This document shows positions 1-54,048 of a stretch of DNA of 64,000 nt, piece by piece (within the stretch, counting starts at the first letter, position 1; every line of letters starts with the position of its first letter). The position numbers and the translations under genes are program-made. Below the pieces are notes generated by a model that was not told the DNA's origin, did no database searches, and worked only from the letters and a program-made list of their open reading frames with translations. The DNA comes from Aulostomus chinensis. Taxonomy: Eukaryota > Chordata > Actinopteri > Syngnathiformes > Aulostomidae. The DNA is taken from assembly GCA_037954235.1 (NCBI GenBank), contig JBBMOA010000019.1, forward strand, positions 12,593,305-12,657,304. Direction: 5' to 3'.

Positions 1-262
1 CATGTTCTCCCTGTTCCTGTGTGGGTTCTCTCTGGTACTCCAGCTTCCTCCCACAGTCCAAAGACATCAAGAGGGGACGAGGCTGATTGATACTCTAAAC
101 TGACCGTAGGTGTGACTGTGAGTGTGAATGGTTGTCTGTCTCTATGTGTTGGTCCTGAGCTAGACTGGTGACCTGTCCAGGGTGAACCCCGCCTCTCACC
201 TGAAGGCTGCTGGGATAGGCTCCAGCCCCCCCCCCCCCGACCCTTAACAGGATAAGTGGTAG
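1..262 (+). repeat. tRNA-like dispersed repeat, 3' part (copy 1)
   Basis: Nearly identical to the inner and 3' parts of the copy at 37971-38352, including CCTGTCCAGGGTGAACCCC and GGATAGGCTCCA. It is cut by the window edge and ends near AGAAAATGGATGA. A poly-C run interrupts it at about 226-238. It lies in a dbh intron. Confidence 0.8.
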
Positions 263-1079
263 AAAATGGATGAGATCTCAGACTTCTGACATCATTGTGT
301 TCACCCTGAACTCAAACATTCAGAAATTGAAGAAGATGTTGATTTTTGATGTCAAGTCGAAGGAAACAACCAGTACCTTCAACATTGTTCAGTTCATTTT
401 TTTCTATTTTATTTTTTCTGCATCAGGGTTGTCAGGCCTGAGGCTTGAGGACTGTTGTTTGTCTTCAAGACGTATGCAGATTTCCTGGCTATTCCAGGAA
501 CCAGGAACTGTCTGGCCTTGCTGACTACTGCAGAACTTCCTCCAGATTTTATAGTAGAGACTTGGTTGGTGAATAGTGCAATGATCTTTTCAGCTTCTAG
601 AAACTTAGCAACTCAAGGCCAAGCGCTGTCATGCTGCAAACTGACATCATGTTGAGAGACAGACAAAGGACACAACAATCCTGGTATCAAGCTGCATGAA
701 CCAGCTGTCTCCTGCAGCTGTGTCCCTATCGCACACCTCCCGGTAACTCCAACCGCACCATGGGATACTGAAAAAGATGGATAGAAAGAGACAGAAGATA
801 GAAAAAAAATAGTAACCTGCACTGTAACATTTTTAGATTCTTAGCGGCATCTCGATATTCTGTACCTGTGCAACTGATGGATTATCTTGGCAGAGAGGAA
901 AATGCTCGCTAATGGGATTATTCAAACAAATTAATTGGCAAACATCTTTAAGCACACGCACAAATCTCAGACATTTTTTTTTCCCTTAACACACTGATGT
1001 CTGCAAAAATGAAAGTGTTGCATTAACATCTTTGTGTATTTTGAGTGTACCATCCATGTGTTGTTTCTTCACCCCGCAG
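263..1079 (+). other. dbh intron sequence
   Basis: No exon found. The preceding dbh exon (ending in IRMLK...VHQ-type text in vertebrates) is not in the window, so this is the 3' part of an intron that begins further left. Confidence 0.6.
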
Positions 1080-1139
1080 GGCGATGACCTCATAACAAAG
1101 TGTACTTACAACACAGAGGACAGGACCAAGCCAACTGTG
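1080..1139 (+). CDS. dbh: dbh exon (GDDLITKC...)
   Basis: Twenty codons, phase 0 at both ends. The acceptor is ccccgcag and the donor is gtgagc at 1140. It carries the GDxLIT-CTYNTEDR strand that precedes the CuM methionine segment. Confidence 0.93.
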
Positions 1140-3006
1140 GTGAGCAAGTTCAATATAAAGTAATACAAACGATCAGCCTGTCAGTCCTCGTGCTTCCTTC
1201 TCCATCACAGGCGCTGTCAACCCTCCACTTACCCTTCGATACCTCCTGCTCTCTTTACTGTTCTTGTCCATCTCTCCTTTGTTGTCTCTGGGTTTTAGGG
1301 AGGTTTTGGCATCATGGAGGAAATGTGTGTCAACTACATTCACTACTACCCTCGCACTCAGCTGGAGCTCTGCAAGAGCCATGTTGACCCAGAACACCTG
1401 CAAAAATATTTAAACTTCATTAACAGGTAACACACGCACAAACCTTTTCACTTTGCTTCTCCATCTCTGGTGTGACTAAGCAACTTTTGCCCCCCACCCC
1501 CCCACCCCCATCCTCCATTCCTGGAACCAGAGAGGGGATTACTGCTTTTAATCTGGAAAAAACAGATACGTTGTCCTTTACGGTGACACTGTTCTCTCCA
1601 TGCCAAGTCTGACTGTTTCACTCTCCCTCTCCTCTCTTCATCATCCCACCTTCCTTCCAGGTTCCACGGGAATGACCAGTGTGTATGTGGTGAGGTTAGT
1701 GTGACGGAGCAGTATTCTCAGCTACAGTGGGACAGCTTCGCTGCTAAAGTGCTGGACACGCTTTATAACACAGCCCCTTTCTCCATGCACTGCAACCAGT
1801 CTACTGCACGTCTCTTTCCTGTGAGTCCCAAAGCGCACACGCGCACGCTCACGCACACGCACACACAACCAATTAAACCAGCTCTAAAGTAGACAGTTGG
1901 ATAGAATACAGTCGGACAGGCTTAACAGACAGTGTGTTAACTTGTATTGGAAACATACTCACACACACACACACTGGTCAGTAACGGGGATAAATCATGT
2001 GCAAAACCATGTAGCAGTAATATCGATCGGGATATTTTTGTTTTGGTGTGGTATCGTGCGGAACGGCAAATGTACATCAACTACTGTAGATTCTAAAAGA
2101 GACAGAAATGAACAAGTCAGCTTTTTTAGTTCGTTTCTGTCTCTTTTCATTAATGGGGCCAATGGAACACTGTCAAAAGACTTTAGCTGCAGCTGCTTTC
2201 AAGATACTTGGAGGAAGCCATCACATGGGAGATCATTTCAAAGTAAAGCAACTGCACGCTGACAGCACGATCTCAAGGTTTATGGTTAAAATTGGATTTC
2301 GCTTCTCTCTCATTTATTTTTCAACTGGTCATGAAGTACTTGACCTGTGTTGTGAATTGACCTGCAACTTTAGCTGGGTGGAGTTAAATGTACCTCGTAA
2401 CTGCAGTCTAATACAAGCAACAATTACAGGGGGGTTACAGAGTTTACAGAAAATGCACAATTTAGAACTTTGTTAGTTGTTGTTGTTAGCATGCTAGCCA
2501 TGCCCGCTAGCCTGACGCTTCATAGAAGCACGTTTGTTTTCGCTGATACACCTGAATGAACTTCAGCATCACAAACAGGCATAAACAACAATGAATATGC
2601 TGATGAGTCTTTGTAGAACATAAATAATAATACTAAAACATTTATATGCAAATTGTTTCAGAGGACAAAGAGTCTGAACCACTGAATGACACATTAAAAA
2701 GCAAAAAGACTTTAATTGTGTTTTTGGAGGTGCTGACAGTGTTTGATGTGCTCCTGTTATTGCTGTGCAATTCAATTAAACTTGCTGTTTAGAGTGCAAG
2801 GACGTGACCCCTTCTGCCACATTTGGAGGGGAAATATTTAGGACTTGACAATACATCATACGTCAAAACCATTTATATATCTGTTTCTCCAGGGCGAGTG
2901 GGACAAACAACCGCTGCCCGTGGTTACCTCCACCCTGAAGAAGCCTCCGTACCCCTGTGAGGTTGGACCGCGTCCCACCAGCCGGCCGCTTACCCCCACA
3001 GCCTGA
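1080..3006 (+). CDS. dbh: Dopamine beta-hydroxylase, C-terminal part (last four coding exons)
   Basis: Copper- and ascorbate-dependent monooxygenase that converts dopamine to noradrenaline inside secretory vesicles of catecholamine cells. Coding exons are 1080-1139, 1299-1426, 1661-1820 and 2893-3006; all introns are GT-AG and the phases join cleanly. The first exon starts with GDDLITKCTYNTEDR and the second contains GGFGIMEEMCVNYIHYYP, the segment carrying the Met that ligands the CuM site in the DBH/PHM family. The third holds SMHCNQSTARLF and the last GEWDKQPLPVV, both typical of the DBH C-terminus. About 153 codons are present; the N-terminal DOMON and copper H domain exons lie left of the window. 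The stop is TGA at 3004-3006. A MOXD1-type paralogue is less likely because the match to human DBH is close and sardh lies next door, as in human. Confidence 0.95.
1299..1426 (+). CDS. dbh: dbh exon with CuM methionine segment
   Basis: 128 nt, starting in phase 0 and ending with the first two bases of an Arg codon (AG|G). The acceptor is ggttttag and the donor gtaaca. It encodes GGFGIMEEMCVNYIHYYPRT, which contains the conserved Met-Cys pair of the copper M domain. Confidence 0.94.
1661..1820 (+). CDS. dbh: dbh exon (FHGNDQCVC...)
   Basis: 160 nt. It completes the split Arg codon and ends in phase 0 at donor gtgagt. The product is Cys-rich (CVCGE and HCNQS), as in the DBH C-terminal region where disulfides form. 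Confidence 0.93.
1821..2892 (+). other. Last dbh intron
   Basis: GT-AG, 1072 nt. Contains a CA-rich start (1837-1868) and a short CA run at 1959-1974. I see nothing else with a recognisable function. Confidence 0.7.
2893..3006 (+). CDS. dbh: dbh terminal coding exon
   Basis: 37 codons plus TGA. The acceptor is tttctccag. It begins GEWDKQPLPVV like the human protein, then diverges into a short Pro-rich tail ending PTA. Confidence 0.9.
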   Translation, partial: GEWDKQPLPVVTSTLKKPPYPCEVGPRPTSRPLTPTA

Positions 3007-3328
3007 GCCGGTGGGGAAAAGTTCAAAAATCTTCTGTGACTCTGAGGAATTCTCATCCGTCTCATGTCTGTGTTTGAAGATCGAATTCAACTTAGGCTCA
3101 CTGATTCTTGCTCAGTGGTATTATGTGGATAGTCTGTGTGTTGTTACCAGTGCTCACAAGTTCATATTTATCCTATTCATGCTTCACATTTCAAAGCGGT
3201 GGAGATGGTCTTTACTCCGGACTTTTTCAGCGCGCAAACTGTGTGAATTTCTGCTGTTACTTACTAATAAATCAATATCAATTAGGTCCTCTGTCAAATG
3301 TCTTTTGCCTGAAAAAAATGACAATAAA
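3007..3328 (+). other. dbh: Probable dbh 3' UTR with two poly(A) signals
   Basis: No coding frame fits here. Two AATAAA hexamers, at 3266-3271 and 3323-3328, lie 260 and 320 nt after the stop codon, so a short 3' UTR is likely. The true cleavage site cannot be read from the DNA alone. Confidence 0.5.
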
Positions 3329-5638
3329 AATATCATTAAGTGGGAAAGTTATCTGCTTCAATGGTTGTGATGAGAAGATCGCTGGACTCAAAACTGAGCT
3401 CCGTTCATTTATGGTTTTATTTTGGCTCTTGAACATTCTTCAATCTCATGGTAGCGTAAGTTTCAGTGTACCTAAAACGATTTTAATATCGCCTACCACA
3501 GCTAAAAATCATGGGTCAAGTCTTTGGTCTATTTTGTCCATTAATAGCTTCTCCCTCACCCTGGTGGTGACCCATGAATCATCAGATTGGTCAAGTTCAT
3601 TTTATTTATGTAACACCAAATCCTCATGACATAAATGGAGCAGTTATAGAAGCTCACACCTTAACTTGATTTAAAGAGACCAAACTATTCAACCAGGGGA
3701 ATGCTTGCTGACAGCGGTGATGTGAAAACTGTATTTTAACAGACGGTATCGTCAGGCTCTACGTGGGCGGCCATCTGCCTTGACCATTTGGGCTGAGAAA
3801 TGACGAGAGAAAGGAACAAAGGGGTGTGGCCTATTTAACACAACAGAGCCTGTATCTAAAGATAGTTGTTGATCTGGACACTGGACTGTGCAACATCTTT
3901 TTTTTACGATGAAATGTCATCTAACGCATGACATGTTATTTGATGGATAATTACGTCCTAAAAGAAGCTTATAGTTTCACCCACATCTGTCTGTCTGTCT
4001 GTCAGCAGGATTATGCAACAACTAAACCCGTAGGCGGGGTGCAGCAGGAGCCAAGGAATAATCCATTATATTTTGGGGTAGATGCATTTCATTTAATGTC
4101 TTAAGATTAATTCATTACCATTAATTAAAAAAAAAAATCTAAAACCCCTTGAAATTTCAATCACCAATTTAAAAGTCTGTTGATTTCAGCGGCTGAAGTC
4201 GACATTAAGTTTACAGTTTTGTCTTATGAGGAAATACAAATCAAGGGACACATTTGAGCCATTTTGATACTTTATTTTTAATCGTGTTGTTAAGCTAAGC
4301 TACTCCTGAAATCTACGATTTCACCAATTATTGGGCAGAATCCACAAATCATCCCACACACATACAAATGCCCCTTTAAGACTCAGCTTTTTATTCAGGG
4401 CTGCTACTGACAAAGAATGTGGTGAACTTGGGCAGTTCATTTGAGTGTAAACACAGATGGAAAAGAACTCATGACCAAATTGCACATGTAAAAAAAATAA
4501 CAAACAAAACAAAAATTAGGTCTGTCACTACATTTCAGGAATTACAGAAATGAGTTTGAGTGACTGGTGATTTGTACAGTCACTGGTCGTGCTGTACATA
4601 GAAAGAGTTATTCATTCACAGAACCACAACGCAGAAAATTGGAGCGTCTTAGCTAGAAAACTTGTTGCCCCATTTAGTTTTGAAATATATAAACACACAC
4701 ACACACATTAGAAGGCACCATCATTTCTCCAATAGTCTTGTCCCAAATTAGCAGTATGGACTCGTTTTGTCACATTTTAAAATTGTTCACATAATTAACA
4801 TCACAGCCCGGCCTTACTGACTAATCTGCCACACTAAATTCATTTTTAAATTGAAAGTTAATTAATGAGACGAAGGTGCCGCCTCTCTGCAGTCGGCGTG
4901 AAGGAATTGTGCAGCAGGAAGGTTGACAAGCGGATGCAAAAAAACAAAAAAGTCACAGCTGATTGACTAAAAAAACAAAAAAAAAACAAGAAAAATTTGA
5001 GCTTTTTAAGAATTTGTGAAATGTTAGGGAACTACCTTTTTTTTCAGATAACATGTTATCTGTTGAAACCACAAGAGCTTTGAGTTTGAGAGCGGCAGTG
5101 GCGGCGGCGGTAGCAGATTAGCACAGCAGAACTCAGCAACAGGGGGGACGGAGCAGAAAAGGTTTCAGCTGCTGATAACGGCTCTGGTTCTGTTCTTTTT
5201 CCTCAGCTGTCCCTGCCTGGTAAATTGTGCGTTGGAGTGCACGTTTTGTTTCATTTTCCTCTCCCCTCCCCCCTTCACATCTATGATGAACACTGCCTGC
5301 CTGCGATTTCAGATGGTAGCAGGAAAAACTCTTGTTTTAGTCATTATTATCAGCACAAACGGTAATCTGGCTTAACCTGCGAGTAGGGATAATGTGCAGT
5401 CTAAGTATAATTCTATTCACTACAGTAATACAACTGTAACCTGTGGCCTCATGGATGGTTTAAAATAACATTACAACAGTAGGATGTTACACAAAATATA
5501 AAACAGCCTTGGTTTCAACAGCCTGACTAACAGATGCTACCAATAAAGGTCTAGTTTTCTCTTTAGCTTGAGCAGATAAAAGCTTTTGCCACCAAGGAGT
5601 TATGGAATTTAAATGCACACTCATTCACACACATTCTC

Positions 5639-5669
<31 letters not shown>

Positions 5670-6378
5670 AACACATTTGTTGCAACAAATCTAGCCTCAT
5701 TGTCAGGACCAGGGCAACAGCTGCTTGTGTTTCACATACAAAAAGTACCTTCACAGCCACAGACGAGCCTGAAACACGGCGCCGACGCCTGTAGCAATGG
5801 TCACTGCAGTCACCGTCATCAAAAAGAACAGCCACACCAATCACTCTCTGGTCCTGGCGGGCATATTTTTAGCAACATGCCGCTGATGTTATGCAGCGTC
5901 TCTAGTGTGTTTCAGGCTTTGAGTTAATGAGGGTTGTCCTGAGGTTCCAGGAGTTTACTGGTACCGCAATGATTGTGACATATTCTGTTGGTGTGTTTTT
6001 CCTAAAGTGGCTTAAACATGATCATTTACAGTCATTTCATCTCTTCAACTCCGCAAAGGCACAACTGAACATTACTACAGATAATAAAACCTATAATTTC
6101 CTATGGATTATCAAGACATCTTAATAGTCACACACATAACATGATTCTTTGCTGTGTAAACAACAAAAACATGAAGATCAAACTCCTGTTACTTCATGTT
6201 GTTATATTGACAACATTTTCCTGATCAATATAAATTCCATCATGTGTTCCAGTTCCATAAAAATAACGGATGAAATCTGAATAAAATACTTGATGTGCAT
6301 GTCAGAAAGCTGCCCCTCTCAAGTGTGTGTTTGATTCAGTTTTCACATGAGTGTGTGTACGTGTGTGTGTGGTCCTTC
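3329..6378. other. Convergent intergenic region dbh/sardh
   Basis: Holds the end of the dbh transcript and the sardh 3' UTR, whose poly(A) site I could not place. It contains one dispersed-repeat fragment (3990-4095), short CA runs (4690-4706, 5640-5660) and a small GGC-rich patch at 5091-5115. No gene supported. Confidence 0.5.
3990..4095 (+). repeat. Fragment of a dispersed vertebrate repeat
   Basis: TCTGTCTGTCTGTCAGCAGG followed by TATGCAACAACTAAACC and GGAGCCAAGGAATAATCC is a run I recognise from a common fish repeat. It lies between dbh and sardh. Family name unknown. Confidence 0.4.
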
Positions 6379-48370
<41,992 letters not shown>

Positions 48371-48419
48371 GGCCCCTGAGGACAGTCACAGGACGGAGGG
48401 GACAGAGTGACACTCTCAA

Positions 48420-48740
48420 ACAAGGGGGACCCCAACTTTTTTCCTGAGTGAGACAAACTCAAACTAAACGGTAGGCCACAGTTGTGCTTATGTCCTGCAT
48501 CAGTCTGCCACTTGATAAAAATTTTTTTTTAAATAGTTGAATATTAGAAAATTTATTTCAAGAGCGTATTTTTACTTAAGGAACAGCAATAAACATAAAA
48601 TCATTTAATGTGTTGAATTATTGGGGCAATTATTATCATATCATTATCATTATTCATTCTATCTTGTGGCCCAATCAAACCTCACGGTGAGCTAAATCCG
48701 GCCCCCAGACCCCACTTTGGGCAGCACTGCCCCTAGTGTC
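48420..48740. mobile_element. Possible non-autonomous hAT-like element
   Basis: The left edge reads GGGGACCCCAACTTTTTTCC and the right edge, inverted, reads CAGTGCTGCCCAAAGTGGGG. Both resemble hAT (Charlie-like) ends, and CCGGCCCCC is near the right end. I found no clear target duplication. Confidence 0.35.
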
Positions 48741-49175
48741 CCAGCAGAAGGCACTGTGCTCCTCCTTCGTAGACTTTTCTTGGTTGATACTCTCCTTTTA
48801 CTTTTTATGGTCTTAACAACTATTATGGTTATTGCATTGCAATGAAATGATGTCTATTAAATGCACCTTTTTTGTCTTTGCCCATACATGCCTCCTTTTT
48901 TTTAAGAAGAGATAGGATGATGTGATGATTGTTTAAAGAATCAGATAAACATCGTGATGAGTACTGGCGCCAGCAAGCACCTGTCTGGTAACCTGATGTG
49001 GGATGAAGAAATTATGAAAGAATTATGAAATGAAAGAAATTATTCGCTGCAAGTATCGCCGTGCCAAGTGAGTAAATACGCGCAGCTGAAGAGCAACTTT
49101 CCGCACATCTACCGTCTCTTTCGTCGCTACTTTTAATGGTGTATCTGTCAGGAGGAGTTCGGACCGAACTGGATT

Positions 49176-49230
49176 TCACACGCGCGCATGCGCGCGCATG
49201 CACGCACACGCACGCACACACACACACACC
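49176..49230. repeat. CG/CA alternating tract near sardh first exon
   Basis: CGCGCGCATGCGCGCGCATG followed by CACG and CACA units, all alternating purine-pyrimidine. About 100 nt inside the putative first intron of sardh. Confidence 0.9.
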
Positions 49231-49329
49231 AAAATAAGAAGCTTTCAGAGCAGCTGCGAGTAGTAACGTGGCATAAACGCTGTGTGTGATCCAAACATGC
49301 AGAGACCAGCACCGAGGACACACACTCAC

Positions 49330-49480
49330 CGTCGGTGTTAACGCGTTCGAGGAGATCCGGATCTGCAGACAAACGAGATTAAAGTCGCTGAGAAATGGAC
49401 GGCGAGTTGAGCAGAGCAGAGAGGGGAAGCCTAGTGAGCGCGGTCAGGGAGCAGCAGACAGCGAGGTAACAGGAGTTCCT
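49330..49480 (-). promoter_or_regulatory. sardh: Candidate sardh first (non-coding) exon and promoter region
   Basis: On the minus strand a strong donor (CCGACG|GTGAGTGTG) ends a possible exon at 49330. The coding exon has a matching acceptor (TCCTCAG) five bases before its ATG at 48370, so the first exon would be entirely 5' UTR. The area is GC-richer than its surroundings, with several CpGs. The transcription start and upstream limit shown are guesses. Confidence 0.45.
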
Positions 49481-50629
49481 GCCAGAACCGCCGCACTGTG
49501 ACGCAGAAGTTAGTTTCCTGTTGATCGACCGCGTTAAGAAGTTTAAGGGGAATTCTTGGGGAAACTTAAATGACAGCACTAAATGATATTTCCGGTATGT
49601 GTACCAGTTGTGGTTGTACAAATATGTTGCTTGTAATATTTCCTTTATGCCGTTGCTTAAAAAGGGTCTTTTGTTTTCTTGATATAATGAAAAATCAATC
49701 GGTCCAATTTCAAATTTACAGAACCTGAAATCAAATATCAGAATTTGCCTCAAGAGGCTTTGCAATCTCTCCTTGCTCCAGCATTGTCTGTCCCTACACC
49801 ATCAATCCAGGAGAGGGAAATCTTCTAAAAATAAATAAATAAATTTTTTAATTCCTTTTAAAAATATGATTGTATTTATGTAGAAAACTTCATGGAGGTA
49901 CAGAATGGCTGCGCTTGCAAGAGTTTATGGGTAAATCTTTAAAGATGATAGAGATATACGGACTAGGTAACACTTGGTTCATGGTTCGTACGGTAATCAA
50001 CTTTTTGAGCGAGCTACACATTCAGACGCTATTGTTCAGCAACAAAAGTGATAGGGATTTGTCGAGCATCTATTCAGGCAGCTTTACTGCTTACTCATCT
50101 CTGTCCTGACGTTTGCACGGATATGCAAACACCGTTGTGCTGTTTAAGGATTTGCTGAAAAGTCCTGCTCCTTTCCACTCATGTATGGATGCTTGATGCC
50201 GCCCTTTCCCTTAATTTTCCACTTAACTTCCCAATCAGAAGCCAACTTCAGTGTCCGTGCAGTGCTGTGCAGTCAGCCTACATAAATGTTTACCCATTTT
50301 AAGGTTGACTTAGGTGAGTTTCTGATGTCAAGCAGGATCAAATTTAATCCGTGATAAATGAATTTCCTGCTAATTCCAGAGTGGATTTCATAATTAATTG
50401 ATTGACATGCTATAAATAAACCAATGGCCAAAAACAAAAGAAAGATATAAAAAGAAAAAAAAAGGATTTTTTTAAATTAAAAAAGCAACAAAATAAAAAA
50501 CAACAATAATAGCAACAACAATAAAGAGACTGGGTGGAGCTTAAGGGGGGCAGCTGAAAAACAAGCCAAGCAGAACATTAAATCAGACAACAACACTGCC
50601 AAAACGAGTAACGCAGCATCATGAAACCT

Positions 50630-50631
<2 letters not shown>

Positions 50632-50666
<35 letters not shown>
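50632..50666. repeat. (CA)17 microsatellite
   Basis: In the sardh-cercam intergenic region. Confidence 0.95.
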
Positions 50667-50667
<1 letters not shown>

Positions 50668-52424
50668 GGCAGCCAATAAGGTGCTTGGTCTGGGATCCCG
50701 CCTCTGCTAGGAGTGTTTGCTCCAGTTCATACAGCCTCAAGCAGGACTGGAGGAGCTCCCGAACATGTGAGTCTTCAGTTGCATGACTGAAACTATGAAA
50801 ATTACCACCCTTTGAACGTGTCGTCTCCTTCAGATCTGTTCCAAGTGGTTCAATACCAAGTCTGGAGATGTAATATGCTGCACATGAGTGAGCTCTGTCG
50901 TCAGAACAAGAATATAAGCACATGTTGCATGCTATTTTTTGAATTGATACATTTAATTCATTCATTCTCACGACTGTGTGTTCAAGCTTCATTTGAAATT
51001 AGGTCACGTAAATCGGATGGCTGCTCGTGGCTTAAGGGCAAATGCATCCGCTGACATGTGGCGCACATCAAGGAATTCTATTATTTAGAAAGCACATTGA
51101 GGTTAACTGTTCTCTATGACAAGTTCTGCCTTGGCTTCTTGTATTCTCTGTAAATACAAGTCTTGACTTGAAACAAAATTATTGCAAATGCATGTTGTTT
51201 TTTTTAAACCAACAAAAAAAAAATGTAGCCGCTCTTCAAAAACAGGAACATAAATTACATAAAAACCCAGTTAAGAGCAGAGCGCACCTGAAGTGGTTAG
51301 ACTTGTCACACGTTGTCACAAATGCAGTGTAGAGAAATGACAACAGAAGTTCACAGCCAGCAGACAGAAACTTAGAGATGGAGTTAAAAACAAACGTAAA
51401 GCCACACTAAACAACAAAAAGTGTAAAAACAACTTTTTTTTTATTAAAATTAAAAAGTTTGTTAAAAAAAAAAGAAGTTGCTGGAACATCCTTTTAAAAC
51501 ATCAGAGTACAAATGTCTTGCCGTTGCAAAGGGGTGGCGTGGTCTACGTCGGGTTGAAAAAGATGACAACCACGTCCGCAAAGAACTTAAAGGACAGGTG
51601 TGTGGGATTTACAGATTCCAATGGCAGAAATGGAATGCAGTATTTTCTACAGCAACACCTTAAACTAAGAATTGTTATTTTTGTCAGTTTAGATAAGCTG
51701 TTGGTGTCGGGAGATCGACGCACTAAACCAGGTCAACCGTAGACAATAAATTGGCAAGTGCAAACTCGAATACATCAACAGACGTGAACCTCAGGTTTTT
51801 GCTTGTTGACATGTAGGAAGCATTTGTCCACTTGTTGGACTGCTTAACAAATGCAGGCCTAATACTGTACGTGGTACCTTTTAACCCTACGATATTGTGT
51901 CTCGTGTGAGGTACAGACAGAAATGGTGGGAAAGTAATGAAAATGCAAGGTTAGGGCTAATGAGAAGAACATGTACACACCACAGAAGGAATAGGAGACA
52001 TGGAGTGTTAGCTTAGCCACAAACAACAAGCTAGTAACAGAAGTGAGTCTTTCAGGATCAGGCTATCAAAGCCAGCACCCACATAACAATATGAATTAAG
52101 TGTTGCTGCTTTTGTCGTGAGGGTTAGATTTCTACACTTGAAGGAATTGAATTGGCTCCCAAAAAAACCCTGATTCCTATTTGAAATGTTGACCCCAAAC
52201 TATGATCTTTCCCTCAACTTGACCAAAATGGTTTATTTGTTAAGTTAAATTGGCACGTCATCAACCAAAATTGTTGTCAATTCCTATTTTTGATTGTGAA
52301 AGGAAGTTGAGCTTCCCCTGAACCCCCTTGTTCATTGTTGTTTCCAAACACTGCACATTAAGAATGATACTGTTCCATATAGTATTTATATAATCATCCA
52401 GCAGTACTGCTGTGGTTTCACATA

Positions 52425-52560
52425 CAATGAGTCTCATTAGACTAACATCATCAGAAGACCACCTTAAGAACACGTTTGGAGAGGCAGGGGGAGGAGTGCT
52501 TGCAACCTGCAATCTCACCACTAGATGCCACTAAATACCACAAACTTGTCCCTTCAGACA
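52425..52560 (-). repeat. Fragment of a dispersed MITE-like repeat
   Basis: The minus strand reads GTGGCATCTAGTGGTGAGAT and ...GCAGGTTGCAA, a sequence very common in teleost non-coding DNA. A related piece (CTTAAAGGACAGGTGTGTGG) is at 51587-51606. Confidence 0.4.
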
Positions 52561-52825
52561 GGAATAGCAGCACTAAAACAGAGGAACATCTGACATCAGA
52601 GCATCATGAATGAAACAAGATTGAGCCGCATGGATGTAGAGAGTAACTTTAGGTTGCTGTAGCTCAAATCCATGAGGGACATGGCTGCCCGGGATTGAAA
52701 AGAACCTTTGTGTTATTTATGTGGCACTACAAACATGCAGCAGCAGGAAGTATCTGGAGTTTACACCTTCAGATTTCTTGATTTCATTTGTTTCTTTGAG
52801 CACTGCAAAAAAAAATACGTATATA

Positions 52826-52831
52826 TTTATT
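52826..52831 (-). terminator. Candidate cercam poly(A) signal
   Basis: AATAAA on the minus strand about 980 nt after the cercam stop. Another AATAAA lies at 52233-52238. Either could end the 3' UTR. Confidence 0.25.
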
Positions 52832-52937
52832 TCCTTTCTCAACTAACAGTCTCCAAATATGTACTTAAGTCCACTTGAGACTACATACAGGCACTTCATG
52901 TCAAATTAGGGCATCAACAGCATTCATCACATCCATC

Positions 52938-52986
52938 CACACAGAAAGATCCTGTGCCCGAACCGGGACTTGAACCCGGAACCTGG
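52938..52986 (-). repeat. tRNA-like dispersed repeat, short diverged fragment (copy 4)
   Basis: On the minus strand it reads GGTTCAAGTCCCGG followed by AGGATCTTTCTGTGTG, matching the head of the 37971 copy. It is not a tRNA gene: no acceptor stem or full cloverleaf is present. Confidence 0.5.
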
Positions 52987-53813
52987 CATCGAAAGTAGGA
53001 TTTTGAGGACTTTGAAGTTTTGAAAAAATTAATCCCTCAGAATAATGGCAGATATAGAGCGTAGTAATCCCACCTGGACTAAAAGGTCCAATTATGTTCT
53101 ATATCATTTATAAAACAGAGTCGCACCATTTTTTTTTTCCCCATTTCAATTAACCATAAAAAATAAATATATATATATATATAAAAAAAAAACTTGGCTA
53201 ATAAACTAAAGTCAATGTAAAATTTCACTTTGTAGTTTTAAATATAATTTCATAAAAGCTTAAATTGTTCCAAACCAAACAAACGTGTTAATTGCACCAG
53301 CAAAATACTGACTATTATTTGGTCTCACCCTGTCATTATAAACCGTGAGGTTCCTCCCATCAGGGACCAGTTCAGCTTTGTTTCTCAGACCTGAATCTCC
53401 AATCAGCTGTGAGAGAACCTTGCATGAACAGGAAATGGACAGACTGACTGTAAGGGGTGTTTTAAAACATGTTGAAATATACACAGCATCGCAACCACGC
53501 ATCTAAAAAAGGAAATATTCCTAAGAGCCATACTCATTGTATAAGCTTCAAAAGATTGTCTTTTTGTTGGTAAAAAATAAAAATAAAAAAAGAGTTGGAT
53601 TCTTCTGTAGAAAAATCTGTTGTGCAAGTTCAAGCATCTGGATTACTGAGACATCTGTTCACGACGTTCTTCCAACATGTTTCTACAGACGGTCTCAACA
53701 AACACCAGTCCAGTTTGGAAAGTAAGTGAACACGTCTAACGCCGAGTAGCTGAGACCAATTTCAGCATCTGCCACTCGTGACCTCACGGCCTCTTGACCT
53801 GCACAGCTGCCAA

Positions 53814-54048
53814 CTACAGTTCGTCCCTGTAGGCAGACGACAGGAACTCAGGTGATGGCACCCCCCCTTTCAGAGTCTTGTGGGAACCTCTCCAATCTGT
53901 GCGTACCGAGTCGTCGTCCCACAGAGTTGATGTTTCTGTGTCGCTCACCCACTGGGGATCGCCGGCGTAATGGCACGGCTGGACCAGAAGGGGGCGTGTG
54001 CTGAAGGCTTGTAAGTTTCTGTTGGGGAAATGTGACTTGTAGTCTTCA
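53814..54048 (-). CDS. cercam: cercam coding exon 12 (C-terminus, RDEL, stop)
   Basis: Residues 514-591 and TAG at 53816-53814. Contains the HYAGDPQWVSDTETS block found across the family and ends SAYRDEL, an ER-retrieval tetrapeptide. Confidence 0.95.

Larger units (their letters stand above)
49500..53813. other. Intergenic region between sardh and cercam
   Basis: Includes the probable cercam 3' UTR at its right side, a CA array, MITE-like pieces (51587, 52425) and a tRNA-like fragment (52938). No protein-coding gene is supported. Confidence 0.5.

Noticed and set aside
5563..5844. Arg-rich minus-strand frame as a small gene downstream of sardh
   Set aside because: Half of it is microsatellite translation and the rest has no recognised similarity.
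5751..5864. A 38-codon minus-strand frame with a hydrophobic stretch (FFLMTVTAVTIATGVGAVF), interrupted by TGA at codon 8
   Set aside because: I recognise no family, the ATG context is weak, the frame is broken and it lies in the likely sardh 3' UTR. No sign of a selenocysteine element was sought or seen. Treated as chance.
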